A stretch of 64,000 nucleotides of DNA, from contig NZ_RKMF01000005.1 of assembly GCF_003797835.1 (NCBI RefSeq), positions 62,001 to 126,000 on the forward strand, read 5' to 3'. The stretch comes from Kocuria soli. Its GTDB lineage: Bacteria > Actinomycetota > Actinomycetes > Actinomycetales > Micrococcaceae. Within the stretch, counting starts at the first letter, position 1, and each line of letters begins with the position of its first letter. Below are positions 52,104 to 61,151 of this stretch, piece by piece. Below the pieces are notes generated by a model. That model saw only the letters and a list, made by a program, of their open reading frames with translations. It did not search any database and had not been told where the DNA came from. Both the position numbers and the translations under genes were made by a program.

Positions 52104-53981
52104 TCATAGGGCTTCGGCCGTGATCACGGACACGGACCCGGGGGCGGTCGTCGTCGTCACATCCGTGTCACCAGGTTCCACCCCGGGGACCTGCGGCTGC
52201 AATCGCGGGGGCAGCAGGGGTAGTCCGTATCCGTCAACGGAAGGGCGTCCGGGCTCCACGGGGGTCACCGCACCACGGACGTCCATGGCCACCCCGTCGC
52301 CGTCGACCGTTGTGGGCGCATTCGTGGATGTGACCGGATGTGACGGCTCGCCCCCGTCGAAAAGGGTGGTGGCCGGGTAGTTCTCGGTCCAGTCGTCGCC
52401 GCTCAGGGTGCTCACGTTCGCCGCGCTGATGCCCTTGGGCAACTTAACGGTCACGGGCAGCTCCTCGGCCGTGGCGGGATCACGGAAATCCACGACGACG
52501 ACGGACGTGGTGCCGTCCTCCTGCTCAATGGCGTAAGCGGTCACCTCCTCGCCCTTCGAACCCTCGGTGGGCTTACCCTTTCCGACCGCGATCTGCGTCT
52601 CCTGGAACTGCCCCGCAGGGAGGCCGCCGACCAGTGCCAGAGCCAGGCCGTTTGTCCGGGGCACGAAGGCCTCCCCCGGCTTCTGTAGCGTTCCGGAGGA
52701 GCAGAGCACCGACATGGGGGCGCCGCCGTTGCACGGTTCCACCGAGGAGTGGAAGCCGATCCGGTCCACGCCCAATTCCTGGGCGCGCATCACGTAGTCG
52801 GCGCTGTAGAGGGCGGCGGCCTGGGTGGTCGTGATGTCGTTGCTGCCGGCGCACGCGGAGACAGAGGTCTCCATGACCCAGGTGTTCATGTCGGCCTCGT
52901 CAGCCAGCCTGACCGCTCGACCCAGGAGGATGTCCACGCGCTGACGGGTTTCGGCGGACACGGTGTTCTGGAGAGTGGGGGCGCTGTTGGCCCGGTACAC
53001 AGGATCGCCCAGACCGTCGCACTCGGAGAGCGGGTACTGGTGAACCGCCAGGGTGGAGTTGTCGACCTCGGCACCGATCACCGCGCGCCACCAGTCCATG
53101 TCGTAGGTCCCGGGGCCGACGATGTTCGCGTCAGGGACTTCCTTCCTGATGGCCTTGACGTAGTCCTCCCACACCCCGATGAACTTCTCTTCGTCCCAGG
53201 AGGCGTCCTTGATGTTGCGATCGTTGTCCGCACCCAGGTAGTAGCCGTTGGGCTCGTTGCCGATCATGATCCCGGTCAGTCGGTCGCCGAAGGCTTCCTC
53301 GGCGTGCGCGGCCACGGAGGCGGCGCGCTCGGGGTCCTCGTCGGCCAGGTTGACGCCGATGATCACCGAGGCGTCGGTGACTTCGGCGAGGCCCGCCACA
53401 CGCTCCAGGTCCTCCGGGGTGACCGTGGTGATCTCCTCGTCCGGACGCAAGGGCCAGTCATCCGGTGGCGTCTCCCCCGCATCGGTGAAGAAGAACCGGC
53501 GGTCGACGGCATTCCCGCCGAATCGCAGGGTGGGCTGATCCATGGAGGACAGGATCCTGACCAGATCGGGATTGTCCTTGCTGATCCGTTCGTCGGCCAG
53601 TTCGGTGGACTCGAGGGACAGGCCAGCGCCGGCCTGTTCGTAGTCCTCGCCCGTGTCCTTGTCGGAGACCTCGACCGTCACGCCCCCGGAAGAGGAACGG
53701 GGCGCGGTAGCCGTGGGGGTTGCTCCTTCCCCGCGGTTGCGTTGCTCGGCGATCCAGCCCAGTGGGTCTTCCGGCGGGGCTTCTAACGGCCAGGGGTCGG
53801 TGGACTCGGGGTTCGGCGCGGCGGTGGAGGAAGCTGACGTGGAGGGCGAACCCTGGCTCTGGGGATCCTCGGTGGAGTCGGGGCCACAGCCGGTCAGAAT
53901 CAACAGTGTGGCCAGCGTCGTGCCGAGCGCGGTCTTGGGCACAGACCTGGGCCGGGAGGGAACGTGGTGTGGGGGGCGCAT
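52104..53981 (-). CDS. Secreted lipoprotein, GH79-like (clan GH-A) glycoside hydrolase
   Basis: The 625-residue precursor starts at the ATG 53979-53981 with a lipoprotein signal; lipobox LTGC, Cys32. A Ser/Thr-rich tether of about 70 residues follows. The catalytic barrel shows a family GH-A acid/base in MIGNEPNGYYLG (Glu243) and a nucleophile in WVMETSVSA (Glu370), an arrangement seen in GH79 heparanase/glucuronidase-like enzymes. A beta-domain and a disordered Pro/Thr tail end the protein. It is anchored outside the membrane and could trim uronic-acid polymers. GH39-like assignment is an alternative. Confidence 0.75.
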   Translation of the reverse strand: MRPPHHVPSRPRSVPKTALGTTLATLLILTGCGPDSTEDPQSQGSPSTSASSTAAPNPESTDPWPLEAPPEDPLGWIAEQRNRGEGATPTATAPRSSSGGVTVEVSDKDTGEDYEQAGAGLSLESTELADERISKDNPDLVRILSSMDQPTLRFGGNAVDRRFFFTDAGETPPDDWPLRPDEEITTVTPEDLERVAGLAEVTDASVIIGVNLADEDPERAASVAAHAEEAFGDRLTGIMIGNEPNGYYLGADNDRNIKDASWDEEKFIGVWEDYVKAIRKEVPDANIVGPGTYDMDWWRAVIGAEVDNSTLAVHQYPLSECDGLGDPVYRANSAPTLQNTVSAETRQRVDILLGRAVRLADEADMNTWVMETSVSACAGSNDITTTQAAALYSADYVMRAQELGVDRIGFHSSVEPCNGGAPMSVLCSSGTLQKPGEAFVPRTNGLALALVGGLPAGQFQETQIAVGKGKPTEGSKGEEVTAYAIEQEDGTTSVVVVDFRDPATAEELPVTVKLPKGISAANVSTLSGDDWTENYPATTLFDGGEPSHPVTSTNAPTTVDGDGVAMDVRGAVTPVEPGRPSVDGYGLPLLPPRLQPQVPGVEPGDTDVTTTTAPGSVSVITAEAL

Positions 53982-54148
53982 CGCGCTCAGTGTATCGGTG
54001 GGGCTGCTGGTGGCGCCCCTGTCGGTCAGGCTGGGTGGACGAACGACGGCGGTCGTCACCGTGCGTACACGGGACAACCGCCGTCGAGATCAGGTCCGGA
54101 CGGATTGAGCCGTCCGACCGGTCGGAGCTGAAGCGCCCCGGGCTGCGA

Positions 54149-54406
54149 TCAGTTGGACTTGCCGAAGTTCTTGAAGCGAGCGTTGAAGCGCTCGACGCGG
54201 CCGGCGGAGTCCATGATCCGCTGCTTGCCGGTGTAGAACGGGTGCGACTCGGAGGAGATTTCCACCTCGATGACGGGGTACTCGTTGCCGTCCTCCCACG
54301 TCTCGGTCTTCTCCGAGGTGGCGGTCGAGCGGGTCAGGAAGGTCTTGCCGGAGGCGAGATCGCGGAACAGGACCGGGTGGTAATCCGGGTGGATGTCGTT
54401 CTTCAT
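54149..54406 (-). CDS. rpmE2: 50S ribosomal protein L31 type B
   Basis: This 85-residue ribosomal protein begins [20 protein letters not shown] and ends [13 protein letters not shown]. It lacks the CxxC zinc-binding cysteines of type A L31, which defines type B. In many bacteria type B L31 replaces the zinc form under zinc limitation through Zur; I could not see a convincing Zur box in the 392-bp upstream region. The gene stands alone. Confidence 0.97.
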   Translation of the reverse strand: MKNDIHPDYHPVLFRDLASGKTFLTRSTATSEKTETWEDGNEYPVIEVEISSESHPFYTGKQRIMDSAGRVERFNARFKNFGKSN

Positions 54407-54798
54407 GAGCGTGTGAATCCTTGGCTCTTGGGTGACTGGATTTTGCCAGGCACGATGACGCTGGGTTGCGGGTGTCCGGGTCGGTCACTGCGGAGCTTCG
54501 AATCCGATGCCCATCGAGTGGGCATCGGCGAGTGCGCAGGAGCGGGACACCAGCGCACCATCGTACAGCAGGGCGTTCCGCCATGTCCCGGGAGGACGGT
54601 TTGCGGACGGGCGCGTCTCGTCGAGTTTCCGTGACGTTACCCACGGCGACCACCGGTTTCGTAGAGTGAAGTGGTGCGTCTCACCGGCGCGCTGGTTCGG
54701 CTCCCCCCGGCTCCTCCTTGCCTGACCAGCGACGACGTTGCACCGACGTCGTGGTGAGCGTTCGCTGTTCCCTCGCTCCCCTTGAAGGACATACCTCC
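54407..54798. other. Divergent intergenic region (rpmE2/subtilase) with a perfect stem-loop
   Basis: These 392 bp contain no supported gene. A perfect 10-bp stem CCGATGCCCA/TGGGCATCGG (54504-54513 with 54519-54528, loop TCGAG) is the one clear structure. It could be a protein-binding palindrome, an attenuator in the subtilase leader or a decayed terminator. GAAGGA at 54784 is the subtilase ribosome-binding site. Nothing else stands out. Confidence 0.5.
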
Positions 54799-56841
54799 AT
54801 GCGCTCTGCCCCGCCGCCCTCGAACCGTCGCCGACCAAAGGCCCCTCTGGCCACGTCAGCCCTCGCCATGGTGCTGACCCTCCTTCTGGCCCCGGCTGCG
54901 GGGACCACTGCGGCCGGAGCCACCGAGCAATCGGAACCGGGGCCCACGTCCCCGGACGGAACCGGAACCGAGGACCAGGCCCCCGCCGCCGCTCAGGCGG
55001 CGGCGGACGCGGCAACCGATGTCCCCGCAGTCGCCGATCCCGGGGAGGTCCCCGAGGAGACGCCTCGCCTCATGGTCAAGTTCACCGAACCCTCGGACGA
55101 ACAGGGCAGCAAGGAGGCTCTGGTGGCGGAGGCCGCCGCGTCCGCCGGGGTGGCCGATGAGGCCGGACTGGCCGAGGCGGAGACTCCCACCACCGTGAAC
55201 ACCCTCGACGACGGCACCGACGTGCTGGCCTTCGATGAAGCACTGACCGCTGAAGAACAGGCCGACGTCATCCACGAGCTCGAGGCCGATCCCCGCGTCG
55301 AGTACGCCGAACCGGACCGGCTGGCCGTTGCTTCCGCTACGCCCGCAACCAATGACCCGCTGCTGAACCAACAGTTCGGGCTGCTCGGACGCAACGTTCC
55401 GGCGGCATGGTCCACCAGCACCGGAGCGGGGCAAACCGTGGCCGTGATCGACACCGGCCTGGCTTCGCACCCGGACCTCCGGGGCAAGACCGTTCCCGGT
55501 CGGGACATGGTGTCCAACTGGCCGGACACCTTCGCGATCGACGGCGACGGCCGCGACGCCGATCCCTCGGATCCAGGCGATCGCCCTGGTGTCTCCGGCT
55601 GCTCCGCGACCTGGCACGGCACCCACGTTGCGGGCATTGCGGCGGCCGGCACGAACAACGGAATCGGCATGGCAGGTGTGGCCAGGGACGCCAAGATCAT
55701 GCCCGTACGCGTCCTGGGTTTCTGCACCTACGGCTACGAGTCAGACATTGCCGCGGGCATCCGGTGGGCGGCCGGCGCGACGATCGACGGCACCACGGCG
55801 GCAGCACCCGCCACGGTCATCAACATGTCCCTGAACCTGGAGGGACGGTGCAGCGCCACCATGCAGGGCGCCATCGACTACGCGACCAACCGCAGCATCC
55901 CCGTCGTGGTGTCCGCCGGCAACGCCAACAAGGACGCGGCCAACTACCCACCGGCCAACTGCACCAACGTCATCGCGGTCGGTGCAGCCGACCAGAACGG
56001 CGCCCGGACCGTGTATTCGAACTGGGGCCCCGCCGTCGACGTCCTGGCACCGGGCGGCACATCGACCGTGCCCGTCATCTCGACCATGAACTCGGGGAGC
56101 ACCACGTACGCCACGGCAAACTACGGACACAAGTACGGGACCTCCATGGCCGCCCCGTTCGTCGCCGGGACCGTGGCCCTCATGAAGCAGGCAGATCCGT
56201 CGCTCACCCCGGCGCAGATCGAGTCGACGCTCAAGTCGACGTCGACCGGTCAACTGGGCTCGCGCCAAGTGGCGCCGGCGCGCGCGGTGGCCTCCGTGGC
56301 CCCCGAACCGCCGTTCCGGGACGTCTCCCTCAGCAACCAGTTCGCCACCGAGATCTCCTGGGTCAAGGACCGCGGCTACCTGAAGGGATGGCCCGACGGC
56401 ACGTTCCGGCCCCTCACCAAGATCGACCGTGACGCGATGGCGGCAGTGGCCTACCGGATGAAGGGCTCCCCCGCCTTCACCCCGCCCAAGACCTCGCCCT
56501 ACAAGGACGTGCCGACCACGCACCAGTTCTACAAGGAGATCACCTGGGCTCGGTCCAACGGGATTCTGACGGGATGGCCGGACGGCACGTTCCGCCCCCA
56601 GAACGACATCACCCGGGATGCCACGGCGGCGATCTTCTACCTGATGGCGGGATCACCGGCCTACACGGCGCCGTCGACCTCCCGGTTCACGGACCTGCAC
56701 CCCGGTCAGCAGTTCTACAAGGAAGTCCACTGGTTGGCCTCCCGTGGTATCACCACGGGGTGGCCGGACGGCACGTTCCGGCCGCTGAACACCACCAACC
56801 GGGATGCCATGGCGGCGTTCATCTACCGCTACTACAACTGA
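54799..56841 (+). CDS. Secreted S8 subtilisin-like protease with three SLH domains
   Basis: This 680-residue precursor has an export signal (basic N-terminus, then ALAMVLTLLLAPAAG) and an Ala/Asp/Glu-rich spacer. An I9-like propeptide (about 88-175) follows, then an S8 domain with catalytic Asp218 (VIDTGLASHPD), His273 (WHGTHVAGI) and Ser449 (GTSMAAPFVAG). Residues 505-680 are three SLH repeats, each with the GWPDGTFRP motif. SLH modules bind secondary cell-wall polymers, so the protease should be wall-anchored. The ATG follows GAAGGA at 8 nt. Cysteines in the S8 domain (268, 309, 351, 388) suggest disulfides. Confidence 0.94.
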   Translation: MRSAPPPSNRRRPKAPLATSALAMVLTLLLAPAAGTTAAGATEQSEPGPTSPDGTGTEDQAPAAAQAAADAATDVPAVADPGEVPEETPRLMVKFTEPSDEQGSKEALVAEAAASAGVADEAGLAEAETPTTVNTLDDGTDVLAFDEALTAEEQADVIHELEADPRVEYAEPDRLAVASATPATNDPLLNQQFGLLGRNVPAAWSTSTGAGQTVAVIDTGLASHPDLRGKTVPGRDMVSNWPDTFAIDGDGRDADPSDPGDRPGVSGCSATWHGTHVAGIAAAGTNNGIGMAGVARDAKIMPVRVLGFCTYGYESDIAAGIRWAAGATIDGTTAAAPATVINMSLNLEGRCSATMQGAIDYATNRSIPVVVSAGNANKDAANYPPANCTNVIAVGAADQNGARTVYSNWGPAVDVLAPGGTSTVPVISTMNSGSTTYATANYGHKYGTSMAAPFVAGTVALMKQADPSLTPAQIESTLKSTSTGQLGSRQVAPARAVASVAPEPPFRDVSLSNQFATEISWVKDRGYLKGWPDGTFRPLTKIDRDAMAAVAYRMKGSPAFTPPKTSPYKDVPTTHQFYKEITWARSNGILTGWPDGTFRPQNDITRDATAAIFYLMAGSPAYTAPSTSRFTDLHPGQQFYKEVHWLASRGITTGWPDGTFRPLNTTNRDAMAAFIYRYYN

Positions 56842-56864
56842 GGGCCACCCCCACCTGAGTCCGC

Positions 56865-57938
<1,074 letters not shown>

Positions 57939-57964
57939 TCAGCGTGGCCCTCACGGTGCCTAGA

Positions 57965-58492
57965 TCAACTCCGGCGTCGGGAGCGCAGGAGCGCAACCAT
58001 GAGCGCCAATCCCCAGAGCAGGAACAGGGGATCCCACAACCAGGCGTGGCCAATCATTGCGTTACGGTCGTAGCCGCCGACCGGATCCACGATGCCCGCG
58101 AGAACAGCGCCACCCGCGATCGTGTTGAGACCGCCCCACAGGATGAGGACCACTGCGCCCAACCAACACAGACCGCGGCTGACCAGCGCACCTGGCCAAT
58201 GCTTGACCGCCAGCCATACGGGTACCACGGCGGCCAAGAGCTTGACGACGGCGACCGGGTACAGGAGCCCCAGACGGTCACCGAAGCTGTTGATGATGCG
58301 CTCACCGAGGGTCCACAAGAGCCATTCGCCACCCGATGCCCAATAGAAACTCGCAGCGGAGTGGAGGACCCCCGCCGCCGCTGCAGCAATTGCCCAGGCC
58401 AAACCTTGCGGCCTCGGGCGGCGGCTGTCGGCGGGGTCATGCGTCCAGGAGCGTGAGGCGGACCATGGCGTGTGCCTTACGTTGTAAGTCAT
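57965..58492 (-). CDS. DUF3995 membrane protein
   Basis: This small protein of 175 residues has about four membrane helices (GLAWAIAAAAAGVLHSAASFYW, LYPVAVVKLLAAVVPVW, GLCWLGAVVLILWGG, WDPLFLLWGLALMVALL), the DUF3995 pattern. Its function is unknown. The ATG at 58490-58492 has no ribosome-binding site. TACAGT lies exactly six bases upstream, so the transcript looks leaderless. It is divergent from a TetR regulator and shares an operator with it, so the two are probably co-regulated. Confidence 0.8.
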   Translation of the reverse strand: MTYNVRHTPWSASRSWTHDPADSRRPRPQGLAWAIAAAAAGVLHSAASFYWASGGEWLLWTLGERIINSFGDRLGLLYPVAVVKLLAAVVPVWLAVKHWPGALVSRGLCWLGAVVLILWGGLNTIAGGAVLAGIVDPVGGYDRNAMIGHAWLWDPLFLLWGLALMVALLRSRRRS

Positions 58493-58506
58493 CCTTACAC
58501 TGTACG
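58476..58506. promoter_or_regulatory. Two tandem operator-like palindromes between DUF3995 and tetR
   Basis: CTTAC-GTT-GTAAG (58476-58488, perfect) and CTTAC-ACT-GTACG (58494-58506, one mismatch) are centred 18 bp apart, about two helical turns. The second overlaps the putative -10 of the DUF3995 gene and the first lies in its first codons. This is the arrangement expected for two TetR dimers on one face of the DNA, repressing both divergent genes. Confidence 0.65.
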
Positions 58507-58549
58507 TGACACTGCCGGCTGGCGTCGGCAGCGATTGAAGGGAGAGCCC

Positions 58550-59119
58550 ATGGTTCGTGTTCGCGAGCCCCTGACCCGTACGGCCGTCCTGGAAAGGGCG
58601 ATCCGGCTCATTGACCACGAGGGCCCGGGCGCGGTGACCATGAGGAGGCTGGCGGCCGAACTCGGTGTCGAGGCGATGTCGCTCTACCACCACGTGAAGA
58701 ACAAGCAGGACATCCTCGACGGCATGGCCGCGCTGCTGATTTCCCGGATGCCGACACTCACCTCAGCGGATGATGCGTCTTGGCGTGAGATCTTGCACGA
58801 TGTCTGCTGGTCCTATCGGAACCTCATGACGGCACACCCGAATGTGTTCGCGGCACAAGGTGGAGGGCGCCCGCTCATCTCCGGAGAGGACCAGCTGGCA
58901 GCTCAACGCATCATCGAGGTTCTCGAACGGGCGGGGTTTCCGCTGGAGATCGCACTGGATCTGTTCCAGGTCGGTTCCTCCTTCACGCGCGGATTCGCGC
59001 TCTCCGACGTCGCCTACCGGGACTCGGAGCGCACTGTGCCCGACGAGTGGGATTCTGACCGCGCGTTCGACCGTGGATTGACCGCCATCATGGACGGATT
59101 TGCCCGCTGGTTGGACTAG
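58550..59119 (+). CDS. TetR/AcrR-family transcriptional regulator
   Basis: In this 189-residue repressor the N-terminal helix-turn-helix is clear: ERAIRLIDHEGPGAVTMRRLAAELGVEAMSLYHHVKNK is the classic TetR pattern (here spanning about residues 13-50). The C-terminal ligand domain resembles the TetR_C tetracycline-repressor type. The ATG at 58550 follows GAAGGGAG. It probably binds the tandem palindromes upstream and controls itself and the divergent DUF3995 gene. Ligand unknown. Confidence 0.92.
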   Translation: MVRVREPLTRTAVLERAIRLIDHEGPGAVTMRRLAAELGVEAMSLYHHVKNKQDILDGMAALLISRMPTLTSADDASWREILHDVCWSYRNLMTAHPNVFAAQGGGRPLISGEDQLAAQRIIEVLERAGFPLEIALDLFQVGSSFTRGFALSDVAYRDSERTVPDEWDSDRAFDRGLTAIMDGFARWLD

Positions 59120-59144
59120 GGGACGCCGTCGACGAGCGCTGTGG

Positions 59145-59567
59145 TCACCGCGTTGCGTAGAAGGCCACAGCAGACGATGCCGCGACGTTGAGGGAGTCCA
59201 CCCCGTGCATCATGGGGATCGTGACTCTCCGATCCAGCCGGCGGTCCGCGCGGTCGGTGAGGCCGCGGCCTTCGGTTCCGAAGATCAGGGCCAGGCGTTC
59301 GTGTTCCTCAGTCACCAGGTCGTCCAGGGTGATGGCGCCCTCCCCCAGGGTCATGCCCGCCACCACGTAACCGGCTTCCTGGAGCACGTTCAGCCCGGCG
59401 GGCCAGGGGTTGATGCGGGTCCAGGGGATCTGGAACACCGTGCCCATCGACACGCGGATGGACCGCCGGGAGAGCGGGTCGGCACAGCGAGGGGTCACCA
59501 GGACGGCGTGCACGCCCAGGGCGGCTGCCGAACGAAACACGGCACCCACGTTGGTCGGGTGTTCTAA
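59145..59567 (-). pseudogene. SpoU/TrmH-family RNA methyltransferase, 5'-truncated
   Basis: About 140 C-terminal residues of a SPOUT 2'-O-ribose methyltransferase remain: HPTNVGAVFRSAAALG (SpoU motif 1), LIFGTEGRGL (motif 2) and IPMMHGVDSLNVAASSAVAFY (motif 3). The N-terminal RNA-binding part, normally some 110-130 residues, is missing. Upstream of about 59567 the sequence becomes unrelated and AT-richer (TTCTAAAATTTG). An in-frame ATG at 59600 would add 11 foreign residues. The truncation point marks one edge of the rearranged segment. Whether the fragment is still expressed is unknown. Confidence 0.8.
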
Positions 59568-59606
59568 AATTTGCGCTCGCGATGGCTGCACCTGGAGCAA
59601 TCTCTG

Positions 59607-59787
59607 CTACCTGTTGAGCTCCAAATGGAGCATCGGATACGGTCGCCCATCTCCGTCGAGCTTGTCGCGGCCCACCTGCGCGAATCCTCGGTTGAGGTAT
59701 ACGCCGCAGGCTCCGGAATTCTGTTCATTCACGTCGACTCCGGTCACTCCGGATTCGATGATGGCTTCATTTAACAGGTCCCTGTCC
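59607..59787 (-). pseudogene. GNAT acetyltransferase, C-terminal remnant
   Basis: About 55 codons encode DVNEQNSGACGVYLNRGFAQVGR and a GDGRPYPMLHLEL-type end (key residues only), the typical C-terminus of a small GNAT acetyltransferase, with a stop at 59607-59609. The acetyl-CoA-binding core is absent. Its upstream side runs into the recombinase remnant on the other strand near 59776-59787. It is the middle piece of a three-fragment scar. Confidence 0.7.
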
Positions 59788-60077
59788 GACGGTATCGACC
59801 CGTCCACCTGCGAGGGCCGGCTCATGCTCAACCTGATGGCGACGTTCACCGAGTCCGAGCGGGAGCTCATCCAGGAGCGCGTCCAGGCCGGTATCGATGC
59901 ACCGAAGGCGCGCGGAGTGAGGATCGGACGACCCGCTCCCGATCCGGACAAGGTCGCGCGGAACCTCCGGACCGTCCAGCACCTCATCGATAGCGAGGGC
60001 CTCGGCGTCGTCGAAGCAGCGAGAACCGTGGCTGGTCGAAGGCGACGTACTACAGGCACGAGGCGGCGGCGGCATAG
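59776..60077 (+). pseudogene. Serine recombinase (resolvase/invertase), truncated and frameshifted
   Basis: The part after the catalytic domain survives: SLSDGIDPSTCEGRLMLNLMATF, then SERELIQERVQAGIDAPKARG and GRPAPDPDK, leading into the C-terminal HTH. The catalytic N-terminus with the active serine is missing. Near 60029 the frame shifts by one base. In the other frame the sequence reads GWSKATYYRHEAAAA followed by a TAG at 60075-60077, which is the usual resolvase ending. The gene is therefore doubly dead. It is a likely relic of the element that brought in the neighbouring Abi gene. Confidence 0.8.
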
Positions 60078-60103
60078 CTCTGGCGGAGGGGCCGTGCTAT
60101 GCT

Positions 60104-60153
60104 CGGACCATCACGATCAGCCCGTTGCCGCAAGGCGCGGGCTGATTTTCTTT
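60104..60153 (+). ncRNA. Structured leader RNA of the Abi gene, possible abiF-type RNA
   Basis: The stem ATCAGCCCG/CGGGCTGAT (60116-60124 with 60138-60146) encloses an inner GCC-GCAA-GGC hairpin with a GNRA tetraloop. A TTTTCTTT tract then ends 12 bp before the abi start codon. An extended -10 element (TGCTATGCT, 60095-60103) lies just upstream. It can act as a short self-terminated RNA of about 45 nt or as an attenuator. From memory, structured RNAs have been reported upstream of abiF-type genes; the match to that motif needs a covariance-model search. Ends are estimated. Confidence 0.6.
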
Positions 60154-60164
60154 GTAGGAGGGTC

Positions 60165-61151
60165 ATGGTCGAGCACAGCAAGCCATGGCTGCCGGTGGAA
60201 GGGCAAGTCGACCGCCTGGTCGAGCACGGGCTCGACGTCGGCGACCGAGAGCATGCTGCGCGGGTGCTGGAGGCGATCGGCTACTACCGGCTCACCGGCT
60301 ACCTGTACCCGTTCCGCGAGTCCGAAGAGTTCGTCGATGATGAGGGCCGCACCCGCATCCGCGTGCTCAGCGACTTCCGTCAGGGAACGCGCCTCGCCCA
60401 CGCCGAGGAGATCATCGACTTCGACCGTCAGCTGCGCATGCTCGTCCTGGACGGTTTGGAGCGGATCGAGGTCGCGGTGCGCATGCGCATGGGCTACGTG
60501 CTCGGGCGGTCGGCCATCTTCGCCTACGAGGATCCGTCCCTCTTCATGAGCGCCTTCACCGCCGATGGCACTGACATCCGTGATCCGACGCCGAGCAAGC
60601 ACGTGCAGTGGCTGCAGCGTGTCCGCGACCGGCAGGCCGGCTCCGACGAGCAGTTCGTCGAGCACTTCCGCACGAAGTACGACGACCGAATGCCGGTGTG
60701 GGCGCTCACGGAGATCCTGGAGCTCGGGCACCTCTCCGTCCTCTACCGCGGGATGAACCAGAAAGACGCCGAGGAGATCGCTCGCGCTTTCGGCGTCCCG
60801 GGCAAGAAGATGATGACCAGCTGGCTCGCAAGCCTCAACTACGTCCGGAACGTCGCAGCCCACCACGCACGACTGTTCAACCGGAAGCTCCAGAACGCGC
60901 CGTCGCGGCCCAAGATCGGCCAGATCCCCTCGCTCGATCACCTGAGACGATCCGAGAACGCCAAGCAGGTCTACGGCACCTACAACGCCCTCGCCGTCAT
61001 CGCCTACCTGCTGCCGTCAATCGACGACCGCTCAACCTGGCCAGCACAGCTCGCAACGCTGCTCCGCCGATTCCCGACCACCGAGGCGCTCACGATCCAG
61101 TCCTTGGGCGCGCCCAAGGACTGGGGGTCGCTCACGCTCTGGCAGTCCTGA
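60165..61151 (+). CDS. Abi family (Abi_2/AbiF/AbiD-like) abortive-infection HEPN protein
   Basis: This is a 328-residue protein of the phage-defence Abi_2 family. N-terminal landmarks are AIGYYRLTGYLYPF and the signature LVLDGLERIEVAVRMRMGY (about 93-111). A HEPN RNase motif R-x4-H is present as RNVAAHH (Arg228, His233). AbiF-like proteins are thought to act as RNA-cleaving toxins and have been proposed as relatives of the Cas13 ancestor. TAGGAGGG gives the ATG at 60165 an ideal ribosome-binding site directly after the hairpin RNA. It lies in the recombined segment; 278 bp downstream to marR hold no recognisable gene. Confidence 0.88.
   Translation: MVEHSKPWLPVEGQVDRLVEHGLDVGDREHAARVLEAIGYYRLTGYLYPFRESEEFVDDEGRTRIRVLSDFRQGTRLAHAEEIIDFDRQLRMLVLDGLERIEVAVRMRMGYVLGRSAIFAYEDPSLFMSAFTADGTDIRDPTPSKHVQWLQRVRDRQAGSDEQFVEHFRTKYDDRMPVWALTEILELGHLSVLYRGMNQKDAEEIARAFGVPGKKMMTSWLASLNYVRNVAAHHARLFNRKLQNAPSRPKIGQIPSLDHLRRSENAKQVYGTYNALAVIAYLLPSIDDRSTWPAQLATLLRRFPTTEALTIQSLGAPKDWGSLTLWQS

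Noticed and set aside
54097-54116. CGGACGG/CCGTCCG hairpin downstream of rpmE2
   Set aside because: Only seven pairs and no T-tail on the minus strand; could terminate rpmE2 but not supported enough.
59410-60549. 379-codon plus-strand frame across the scar
   Set aside because: A chimera of antisense methyltransferase, antisense GNAT, true recombinase remnant and out-of-frame Abi sequence. Only the recombinase part has meaning.
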